From G020354085 sp964629975 (lineage in GTDB: Bacteria > Pseudomonadota > Gammaproteobacteria > Acidiferrobacterales > Sulfurifustaceae): a DNA stretch of 36,850 nt. Shown here in pieces: positions 30,789 to 36,850 of the stretch. The notes under the pieces were generated by a model that saw only the letters and a list, made by a program, of their open reading frames with translations, did no database searches and was not told where the DNA came from. The first letter of the stretch is position 1. Every line of letters begins with the position of its first letter. Made by a program: the position numbers and the translations under genes. The stretch covers positions 1 through 36,850 of the forward strand of contig CAZVUN010000016.1 in assembly GCA_964629975.1 (NCBI GenBank), written 5' to 3'.

Positions 30789-31303
30789 TCGCCGTTGCGG
30801 CACCGGATCGAGCCGCTGCGCCGCGCCGCGAGGGGCGTGCGCTGCTGACATCGCTCGCCCTCGCGCTCGGTGCGCTGTGGGCGCTCGAGTTGCTGCCGGC
30901 GCTCGGTGCGCTGCTCGCGCCGCTCAATGTGCTCACCGCGCAGCTCACCGCGGCCATGCTGGCCGCGGTCGGTCTGTCGGTGGCGCGCGCGGGCGCGGTG
31001 CTGGTGCATGCCGGCGGTTTCACCGGCGTCATCGATCATGCCTGCACCGCGCTCGTGCCGGTTGTCGTGCTCGCGGCCCTGCTGCTGCCGCGGGCGGCGT
31101 CACGGCGCGCGCGTGCGAGCGGTGTGCTGCTCGGGGCAGTGTTGCTGGTCGCGGTCAATCAACTGCGCCTCGTGAGTCTCGTGTGGCTCGGGGTGCAGGC
31201 ACCGGATCTGTTTCAGCTCGCGCATGTCTGGCTGTGGCCGGCGCTTCTCGTCGCGACCACGGCCGGTTACGGGTGGGCATGGGCGCGCAGGACGTGCCGC
31301 TGA
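30785..31303 (+). CDS. Exosortase/archaeosortase-family transpeptidase
   Basis: A small integral membrane protein of 172 residues with about five hydrophobic helices. It has the exosortase catalytic pattern: Cys87 (DHACTAL), Arg128 (NQLRLVSL) and His147 (QLAHVWLWP), spaced and placed in helix ends as in the family. Exosortases recognise a C-terminal motif-helix-basic tag and cleave or reattach the protein. This is one of the short single-domain forms, with no EpsI-like extension. The ATGA overlap with the S8 protease gene, whose product ends in such a tag, makes that protease its likely substrate. I cannot assign a named subfamily (the short XrtH type is the closest I can think of). A plain membrane protein is the less likely alternative. 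Confidence 0.8.
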   Translation: MIAVAAPDRAAAPRREGRALLTSLALALGALWALELLPALGALLAPLNVLTAQLTAAMLAAVGLSVARAGAVLVHAGGFTGVIDHACTALVPVVVLAALLLPRAASRRARASGVLLGAVLLVAVNQLRLVSLVWLGVQAPDLFQLAHVWLWPALLVATTAGYGWAWARRTCR

Positions 31304-31312
31304 GGCGGCAGG

Positions 31313-32011
31313 GTGCCTGAGCTCCGCGCCGCCATCCGCACCGTGGCCGGGCTGCTGCTCGCGGCGCCGTGGTTCGCCGCGGCCAGCGCCAACGGCCCGC
31401 CGTCCTACGTGCCGGGCGACGTGATCGTCAAGTTCACGGACGCGAGCAGCGCCGGTCTGGCGCTGACGCGCGCCCTGCAGGCCGAGCAGCTACCGGTGGA
31501 GGTGACGCACCTGGCTGTGCAGTTGTCCGGCGAGCTCGGCGTGCCGCTCGTGGCGACGCGCGTCACCTCCGGGCGCGAGCTGGTGCTGAGCATCGATCGC
31601 GACCAGCTCGCGCGCCGCCTCGCGCAGCAGGTGGCCCGCGATCCCGCGGTGCGCAGCGTGGCGCCGATCGCGGCCCCGAAGACGATTCTGCCCGCGGTGC
31701 AGATCGCCTTCGCGGTCGCGCCGGTGCGCGACAGCGAGCTCGACCGCACCCTGCGCCAGACCGCGCAAAGCGGCCGCAAGACGGCAGCGGCGCTCGATGC
31801 GCTGGCCGCGCGCCTGGCGGGCAGTCCGCGGCTGGCAGTCGCGGGGCAGGTGGGGCAGGGCGGCGAGCTCCTGCTCACCGTCGATATCGCCGCCCTCACG
31901 CGCACCCTGATCGCGGACCTGCAGCGCCGCGCCGACGTCGAGTACGCGCAACCGAGCCACGTGCTGCATCCGCTCGGGGTCGGCGCGCCCTCGCGCCCGC
32001 CGGGGCGCTAG
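31313..32011 (+). CDS. Secreted protein of two subtilisin-propeptide-like modules
   Basis: 232 residues with a signal peptide (RTVAGLLLAAPWFAAASA) and no catalytic domain. Its start (VPGDVIVKF, 33-41) and end (ADVEYAQPSHVL, 207-218) repeat the two ends of the propeptide of the neighbouring S8 protease (VPGEVVVKM and ADVEYAQPNYLF). Seventeen bases are identical in both genes (29301-29317 and 31934-31950). Internally it is a duplication: ELVLSIDRDQLARRLAQQVARDPAVRSVAPI (89-119) corresponds to ELLLTVDIAALTRTLIADLQRRADVEYAQPS (185-215). Free-standing I9-like proteins inhibit or fold subtilases, so an inhibitor or chaperone of that protease is the natural proposal (inference). GTG start 9 bp after the exosortase stop. 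Its TAG overlaps the stop of the convergent CBS gene. Confidence 0.8.
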   Translation: MPELRAAIRTVAGLLLAAPWFAAASANGPPSYVPGDVIVKFTDASSAGLALTRALQAEQLPVEVTHLAVQLSGELGVPLVATRVTSGRELVLSIDRDQLARRLAQQVARDPAVRSVAPIAAPKTILPAVQIAFAVAPVRDSELDRTLRQTAQSGRKTAAALDALAARLAGSPRLAVAGQVGQGGELLLTVDIAALTRTLIADLQRRADVEYAQPSHVLHPLGVGAPSRPPGR

Positions 32012-32598
32012 CCGATCTGTTCCACGAGCTCGGCCAGCGAGCGGGCGGGGCGCAGCGCCTGCGTCACGTCGCGGCCGAGGAGCTTGCTGATCTGGCTGGT
32101 GGAGAACATGCCGATCACCTGATGCGTGCGCGTGTGCGGGTCGGTGTTCACGACGAGGACGTGCTGGCGCTCGAAGGCGCGCAGCGTCTCGACGATATCG
32201 CCGACGCGCGCGGTGGCCACCCGTGCGGCATCGAGGACGCGCAGGTCCGGTTGCGCCGTCATCACCGCCGCCACCGTGATGCGCGAGCGCGGCACGCGCG
32301 CCTGCTGCGTGATCTGAATCGGCTTCTCGCCCATGATGTCGTTGGCGGTGACCACGCCGAGGATCTCCCCGGCGTCGTTCATCACGAACAGCAGGCGCAC
32401 ACCCGCGGTTTTCATCTTGTTCAGGGCATCATCGATCGCGACCCCCGGGTGCGTGGTGACCGGAGGCACGACCTTGAAGTCCGTCATCACGGCGAGCGCC
32501 GGACTGTCGAGGTGCACGATGTCGGGCGCCTTGGTTTCACCGAACGACACGCGCGGGGGCAGCGGCAGGAACGGCAGGGCAGTGAATGCGGAGCTCAT
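32008..32598 (-). CDS. Tandem CBS-domain protein
   Basis: 196 residues, cytoplasmic, with two CBS domains. The first (about 34-98) reads VMTDFKVVPPVTTHPGVAIDDALNKMKTAGVRLLFVMNDAGEILGVVTANDIMG; the second (about 107-185) reads ITVAAVMTAQPDLRVLDAARV...LVVNTD...QVIGMFSTSQISKLLG. Stand-alone CBS pairs bind adenine nucleotides and regulate partners in response to energy state. No enzyme or transporter domain is attached and the partner is unknown. The stop codon overlaps the stop of the preceding + strand gene within CTAG (32008-32011). Confidence 0.9.
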   Translation of the reverse strand: MSSAFTALPFLPLPPRVSFGETKAPDIVHLDSPALAVMTDFKVVPPVTTHPGVAIDDALNKMKTAGVRLLFVMNDAGEILGVVTANDIMGEKPIQITQQARVPRSRITVAAVMTAQPDLRVLDAARVATARVGDIVETLRAFERQHVLVVNTDPHTRTHQVIGMFSTSQISKLLGRDVTQALRPARSLAELVEQIG

Positions 32599-32767
32599 CG
32601 GTCGCCTCCTGGGTAGACGGGTTTCCAGGAACCGATGCTACGCGCCGTGCCGGACGATCCCAAGCCATACCCGCACGAGGCGCGCGCGATTGCGAGCGAA
32701 GCGCCTGCATGACGGGAGCCGTGCGCCTCCCCGTTGCGTTCGCGCCGCAATTTCCGAGAATGTCCCG

Positions 32768-33934
32768 GTGAAGACCTCCAAACGACGTTGGCGTGCCGCC
32801 GCGCTGTTTGGCGCCATTGTGCTCGCCTACCTCGGTATGCAGGTGTACGCGGTCACGGCCGCGTACCGCGGCCTGGCGCTCGCGCCGGGATTTCTCGCAG
32901 CGCTGCTCGGTTGGGCGCTGCTCATGACGGCCTTTCCGTTCCTGCTGTGGCGCATCGAGCGCGCCGGCTGGCACCGCCTCGCCACTGCCGGTGCCTGGTT
33001 CGGCTACATGTGGATGGGGCTGGTGTTCCTGTTTTTCTGGATCGCGCTGGCGCTCGAGGCGCTGGGCGCGCTGGCAGGTGCAAGCGGTGCGTTTCCGTCG
33101 GCCGGTTTGGCACCGTGGGGCATGCGCAGCTTTGCGCTGGCGGTCGTGCTCACGCTGGCGGTCGGCGCGTACGGGGTCGTGGCCGCGCGGCGAGCGCGCG
33201 TCGAGCGCATCACGCTGCACTCGGCGAAGCTGCCAGCCGCTCGTGCGCCGCTGCGCATCGTGCTGCTGTCCGATGTGCACCTGGGCGCGCTGGTCGGTGC
33301 CGGCCGCCTGCGCCGCATCCTCGCGCAGGTCGAGCGGCTGGCGCCCGACGTCGTGCTGTCGGCCGGCGACCTGGTCGATGGGCAGGCGGATCACCTGAAC
33401 CGTCTGGTGCCGCAGCTCGCGGCGCTGCGCCCGCCGCTTGGCAAGTTCGCGGTGATCGGCAACCACGAATGCTACGTCGGGCTCGCGCACGCCCTCGACT
33501 TCCATGCCCGCGCCGGCTTCACGGTGCTGCGTGGCGCAGCCGCGGAGGTCACGCCGGCGCTCGCCATCGCCGGCGTGGACGACCCGGCGGCCTCGCGCCC
33601 ACGCGCACCGGCCGCGACGGACGAACGCGCGGCACTCGCCGCGGTGCCCAAGGACCGTTTTGTGATCCTGCTCAAGCACCAGCCGGTCGTGGCGCGCGCC
33701 GCCGCCGGGAGCTTCGATCTGCAGCTCTCCGGCCACGTGCACCAGGGGCAGATCTTCCCGTTCAACTTCTTCGTGCGCCTCACGTACAACGCGCGCACCG
33801 GATTGACCGCACTGCCCGGCGGCGGCCACCTGTACGTCAGCCGCGGCACCGGCACCTGGGGCCCGCCCATGCGGGTGCTGGCGCCGCCCGAGATCACGCT
33901 GATCGAGCTCGCGCCCGCGCACGCGGCAGCGTAA
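32768..33934 (+). CDS. Membrane-bound metallophosphoesterase (YkuE-like)
   Basis: 388 residues with four predicted membrane helices in the first 140 residues (about 11-30, 41-61, 77-104, 121-140), followed by a calcineurin-like phosphoesterase domain. All five metal motifs are present: LLSDVHLG (Asp169, His171), SAGDLVDG, IGNHECY, LKHQP and SGHVHQGQ. The active site faces the cytoplasm or periplasm depending on topology, which I cannot decide. Family members such as YkuE cleave phosphoesters, with activity on UDP-diacylglucosamine-type or other lipid substrates reported in some. The start GTG at 32768 is preferred because the longer upstream frame has no recognisable content. The gene diverges from the CBS gene, 169 bp apart. 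Confidence 0.88.
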   Translation: MKTSKRRWRAAALFGAIVLAYLGMQVYAVTAAYRGLALAPGFLAALLGWALLMTAFPFLLWRIERAGWHRLATAGAWFGYMWMGLVFLFFWIALALEALGALAGASGAFPSAGLAPWGMRSFALAVVLTLAVGAYGVVAARRARVERITLHSAKLPAARAPLRIVLLSDVHLGALVGAGRLRRILAQVERLAPDVVLSAGDLVDGQADHLNRLVPQLAALRPPLGKFAVIGNHECYVGLAHALDFHARAGFTVLRGAAAEVTPALAIAGVDDPAASRPRAPAATDERAALAAVPKDRFVILLKHQPVVARAAAGSFDLQLSGHVHQGQIFPFNFFVRLTYNARTGLTALPGGGHLYVSRGTGTWGPPMRVLAPPEITLIELAPAHAAA

Positions 33935-33958
33935 CGCGGCGCACAGCGTGCGGCCGCA

Positions 33959-33967
33959 TGCTAGGAT
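33959..33967 (+). promoter_or_regulatory. Extended -10 element TGCTAGGAT before DUF4870 gene
   Basis: Identical to the element at 27852-27860. It lies 88 bp before the ATG at 34055, in the short gap after the phosphoesterase gene. Confidence 0.42.
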
Positions 33968-34054
33968 TTCGCCGGCGAACCGTCCGACGGCGCGTGCTCG
34001 GCCACGATCCCCGGGACCGGCGCGCGGAGCCGATGACCCGAGGATAAACGCACC

Positions 34055-34426
34055 ATGTCCGTACCGATGTCCGACGAGCAGTTGAAGTCCCTCAAGACCC
34101 TCACCGCCGTGATCTACGGTCTGTACGCCGCGTGGTTCGTGGTGGGCATCAGCGCCATCGTGGCGATCGTCATGAACTATGTGAAGAGGGACGACGTCGC
34201 CGGCACCTGGCTCGAAAGCCACTTTCGCTGGCAGATCCGCACCTTCTGGTTCGGGCTGCTGTGGGCGGTGCTTGGGGCCATCACCTTCATCATCGTCATC
34301 GGCTGGATCATCCTGACCGTCGACTGCATCTGGATCATCTACCGCATCGTCAAGGGCTGGCTCAACCTCAACGACAACAAGCCGATGTACCTGGCGCCGG
34401 CGGGCAGGGGGCTTACCGTCCGATAG
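34055..34426 (+). CDS. Small DUF4870-like membrane protein
   Basis: 123 residues with three hydrophobic helices (about 16-42 TAVIYGLYAAWFVVGISAIVAIVMNYV, 63-82, 82-100) and short polar ends. The pattern, a loop WLESHFRWQIRTFWF and the final helix IIYRIVKGWLNL before DNKP, matches the DUF4870 (Tic20-like fold) family of bacterial membrane proteins of unknown function. ATG at 34055 is preceded by GAGGA. No operon partner is evident, since the next gene starts 333 bp later. Confidence 0.82.
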   Translation: MSVPMSDEQLKSLKTLTAVIYGLYAAWFVVGISAIVAIVMNYVKRDDVAGTWLESHFRWQIRTFWFGLLWAVLGAITFIIVIGWIILTVDCIWIIYRIVKGWLNLNDNKPMYLAPAGRGLTVR

Positions 34427-34759
34427 GCACCGCCGCGCGCGGTGATGCAGCACAGCAGGCACGTCACGCAGGAACGCATGGCGACACCGGTGCCGAAGCT
34501 GCAGCAACTGCAACGTGAGACCAGGGCGCAGCGCAAGGCCGCGCAGGACGAGCGAGCCGCTCGGCGCGCCACGGGTCGAGGGGATGACCGTCGGCGCGGG
34601 TCGAACCCGCGAGACCGGTTCGCAGGAGAGGCCTAGTTGCGGGCTCACCCATTACCGGCAAGAATGCAGGCCGGCGACGCACAGGGCGCGCGTGGCGAAT
34701 CGCGACCAAGGAATCGTGCCACCGCACCGCCGTCACACCATGCCATGGAGGACAACACC
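34427..34759. other. Intergenic region before the OYE gene
   Basis: About 333 bp. A basic 64-codon frame (34442-34636) has no homology I recognise and no clear ribosome-binding site. There is no promoter or stem that I would defend. Confidence 0.55.
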
Positions 34760-35833
34760 GTGTCCGTTCTGTACTCGAAGGCCACGCTCGGCCCGCTCAC
34801 CCTGCAAAATCATCTGGTCATGGCGCCGCTCACGCGCAACCGCGCCACCGACAACATTCCCAACGCGCTGATGGCGGAATACTACGCGCAGCGTGCCGGT
34901 GTCGGCCTCATCATCACCGAAGGCACGTCGCCGTCCCCGAACGGGCTCGGCTACCCGCGCATACCGGGGATCTTCTCGGCCGCGCAGATCGACGGGTGGA
35001 AACGCATCACCGATGCCGTGCACGCCAAGGGCGCGAAGATGTTCCTGCAGCTCATGCACTGCGGGCGCATTGCCCATCCGCTCAACCTGCCCGCCGGGGC
35101 ACGCGTGCTGGCGCCGTCGGCGGTGGCGGCCGCCGGTGAGATTTACACGGACGCCGAGGGGCTGAAGCCGCACCCGGTGCCGCAGGCGATGACCGAGGCC
35201 GACATCAAGAACACGATCGCGGAATATGCGCAGGCCGCACGGAACGCGGTGACCGCGGGCTTCGACGGTATCGAGCTGCACAGCGCCAATGGCTATCTGC
35301 TCGAACAGTTCATACGCCCGAACACCAATCAGCGCACCGATGGCTACGGCGGCGCGATCGAGAACCGCGCGCGCTTCGTGCTGGAGGTCGCCGACGCGGT
35401 GATCGCCGCGATCGGCAAGGACAAAGTGGGCATCCGGCTGTCGCCCTTCGGTGTCTTCAACGACATGCCGCTGTACGACGCGATGGAGGCCGACTACACC
35501 TACCTGGCACGCGAGCTCAATGCCCGCGGGCTGGTTTACATCCACCTCGTCGATCACTCGCCCATGGGCGCGCCGCCCGTACCGGATGCCATGAAGGCGA
35601 CGATCCGCAGGCACTTCAAGCGCACCTTGATCCTGTCCGGCGGCTACGACGCCGCGCGCGCGGAGGCCGACCTGGCCGCGGGCAAATGCGATCTCATCGC
35701 CGTGGGCCGCCCGATCCTCGCCAATCCCGATTTGCTGGAGCGCTGGCGAACCGGCGCGGCCGTGAACGCGCCGGACATGGCGACGTTCTACACGCCAGGA
35801 CCGAAGGGCTACACCGACTATCCGGCGTTGTAA
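34760..35833 (+). CDS. Old Yellow Enzyme-type NADH:flavin oxidoreductase
   Basis: An FMN-dependent ene-reductase of 357 residues, the normal size of the NemA/OPR group. Motifs: LTLQNHLVMAPLTRNRA (Thr25, Arg26), MFLQLMHCGRIAHP, ELHSANGYLLEQF with the substrate-activating pair His174/Asn177, RPNTNQRTDGYGGAIENRARF, the glycine-rich phosphate loop region SGGYD and VGRPILANPDL. It reduces activated C=C bonds or nitro compounds with NAD(P)H; the natural substrate is unknown. I chose GTG at 34760 because GGAGG sits 8 nt before it and the protein then begins SVLYSKATLGPL, as relatives do. ATG at 34745 is the alternative. Confidence 0.93.
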   Translation: MSVLYSKATLGPLTLQNHLVMAPLTRNRATDNIPNALMAEYYAQRAGVGLIITEGTSPSPNGLGYPRIPGIFSAAQIDGWKRITDAVHAKGAKMFLQLMHCGRIAHPLNLPAGARVLAPSAVAAAGEIYTDAEGLKPHPVPQAMTEADIKNTIAEYAQAARNAVTAGFDGIELHSANGYLLEQFIRPNTNQRTDGYGGAIENRARFVLEVADAVIAAIGKDKVGIRLSPFGVFNDMPLYDAMEADYTYLARELNARGLVYIHLVDHSPMGAPPVPDAMKATIRRHFKRTLILSGGYDAARAEADLAAGKCDLIAVGRPILANPDLLERWRTGAAVNAPDMATFYTPGPKGYTDYPAL

Positions 35834-35866
35834 CGACGGCGGGCCGCACGGACCCGCGCGTCCCGG

Positions 35867-36826
35867 TCACGCCGCCAGTTCGTGCGCGTAGTACGGCCGC
35901 TCGCGATCGTCGAGCAAGGCGTCGAGCGCGGCCGCATCGAGCCCTTCCGGACGCAGCCACTGCGCCAGGTTGCTGGCCTTGAGCGGGATCAGGCAGCGGT
36001 TGTGGCCGGTGGCGGCGACTTCCGGCGGCGGGTCGTCGGTGATGGCCGCGAAGGAATCGAGATCCGGTTCGCCCGGGGACTGCCAGTGATCCCACAGGCA
36101 CGCGATCAGCATGTCGCTCGGCGGCTGCCGGTTGAAGTGCAGCACGACGTTACTTGGCTTCTCGCCGGGGGCGAGCGCGCGCTTTTCGTAATCGTGCCGC
36201 GCCACGTTCTCGAAGAAACTCGACACCACCATGACGGCATGGTGGTGGCCGAACAGATCCTTCCAGAACTTCGGCAGGCTGTCGCGCCGCGCGTTGTAGA
36301 GACCCGGGTAGCGCCGGTCGTACCACGCCGGCTTGCCATTGGGGCGGCAGTGGTAGCGCATCGGGCGGATCACCAGCTCCGTGCCGTCCGCGACCACGAC
36401 CGGCGCGTACCAGAACGGGAAGATGCGGCTGTCCTCGGGCGCGGGCACGCGGCGGCGCAGATCCGCAAGCTTGCGCATGTACCAGGCGACCTTGTTGCGG
36501 GCGATGCGCTCCTCCTCGCGCGCCTTCTTCGTTTCCTTGACCTGGAGCGCGCGCTCGGCATCGGCCAGGCGCTTCTTCTGCTGGAACAGCTCGGCCTCCC
36601 ACTGCGCGGCCTTGCGCGCGCGGTACTCATCGATCGCCTGCTTGATCGCGCGCTCGGCCGGGGTCGCGGGCTCCTCGAAGTTCGCCTCCAGCGCCTTGGC
36701 GATCTTGATGCCGTCGTCCTCGAGCCGCCGGCGGAACAGCTCGGCAAAGCGCGGCGTGTCGATGCGCGCCTTGAAGCGCAGCCCCAGGGCCTTCAACCGC
36801 TGCTCCACCATCGCCGAGTAGCACAT
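35867..36826 (-). CDS. Divergent SRAP protein (YedK/HMCES-like) with coiled-coil insertion
   Basis: 319 residues. SRAP proteins cap abasic sites in single-stranded DNA through a thiazolidine bond to Cys2, which must be N-terminal after Met removal. ATG at 36826 gives MCYSAMVEQ, so I prefer it to the upstream ATG at 36835. Other SRAP traits are a YNARRDSL block (the NAR-E region, here Asp), LIACLWDHW, SFAAITDDPP and the conserved TGHNRCLIPL near the end. Compared with E. coli YedK (about 222 residues) there is a charged helical insertion at about 60-115 (AERALQVKETKKAREEERIARNKVA), probably a coiled coil. The order of motifs follows the 'SOS response-associated peptidase family' with MCYSA starts. 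It converges with the OYE gene, 33 bp apart. Confidence 0.85.
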   Translation of the reverse strand: MCYSAMVEQRLKALGLRFKARIDTPRFAELFRRRLEDDGIKIAKALEANFEEPATPAERAIKQAIDEYRARKAAQWEAELFQQKKRLADAERALQVKETKKAREEERIARNKVAWYMRKLADLRRRVPAPEDSRIFPFWYAPVVVADGTELVIRPMRYHCRPNGKPAWYDRRYPGLYNARRDSLPKFWKDLFGHHHAVMVVSSFFENVARHDYEKRALAPGEKPSNVVLHFNRQPPSDMLIACLWDHWQSPGEPDLDSFAAITDDPPPEVAATGHNRCLIPLKASNLAQWLRPEGLDAAALDALLDDRERPYYAHELAA

Positions 36827-36850
36827 GCCGTACACCTTACGAAAAACCGC

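Noticed and set aside
34590..34625. GGTCGAACCCGCGAG resembling a tRNA T-loop
   Set aside because: No acceptor, D or anticodon stems can be folded around it, so it is not a tRNA.
34442..34636. Basic 64-codon frame between the DUF4870 and OYE genes
   Set aside because: Arg/Gln-rich composition, no recognisable family and no clear ribosome-binding site. A real small protein cannot be excluded, but I cannot support it.

Overview
The window is a GC-rich bacterial contig with tightly packed operons, ATGA start/stop overlaps and many GTG/TTG starts. Gene content (YbiT-type ABC-F protein, RhlE helicase, a Cys-type three-subunit periplasmic formate dehydrogenase, an exosortase, and sigma-54 control) points to a respiratory Pseudomonadota, most likely Gammaproteobacteria. 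I cannot fix the genus. An N-run flanked by homopolymers (about 24370-24425) and a perfect fold-back palindrome at bases 1-29 show that this is draft assembly.

Region 1 (1-3222, + strand): the C-terminal part of a sigma-54 enhancer-binding response regulator, its membrane histidine kinase and a small DUF6494 protein. Region 2 (3223-6070, - strand): moaA-fdhD-HTH/substrate-binding regulator, a translationally coupled operon for molybdenum cofactor synthesis and formate dehydrogenase activation. Region 3 (6388-15364, + strand): DUF3305, DUF3306, a large poly-ferredoxin, a TorD-like chaperone, a small Tat protein, FdhA, FdhB, two tiny exported proteins and the cytochrome b subunit FdhC, closed by a strong hairpin. 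I found three sequences that fit the sigma-54 -24/-12 consensus: one for the moaA operon, one for DUF3305 and one for torD. Shared upstream motifs (TGNCCCAG) lie at enhancer distance. This ties regions 1-3 into one probable formate-respiration regulon.

Region 4 (15441-19171) holds unlinked genes: an ankyrin-repeat exported protein, a Tat-exported Rieske-like protein with an abnormal cluster site, an outer-membrane barrel protein, a macro-domain protein and a spermidine-synthase-like protein. Region 5 (19427-22616) is rhlE followed at once by ybiT, probably coupled. Region 6 (22894-27648) is a lipoprotein with TPR-like repeats and a C-terminal CHAT (caspase-like) protease domain, broken by the assembly gap, and then an exported glycerophosphodiesterase.

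Region 7 (28016-32011) holds a glycine-rich-domain protein and then the most intriguing cassette of the window. It consists of a subtilisin-like lipoprotein protease with a C-terminal membrane/sorting tail, an overlapping small exosortase-family protein, and a secreted protein made of two copies of something resembling the protease's own propeptide. My reading is a self-contained module: protease, its dedicated sorting enzyme, and a free-standing inhibitor or folding partner. Region 8 (32008-36826): a CBS-domain protein, a membrane metallophosphoesterase, a DUF4870-like membrane protein, an Old Yellow Enzyme-type reductase and a divergent SRAP (YedK/HMCES-like) DNA-repair protein.
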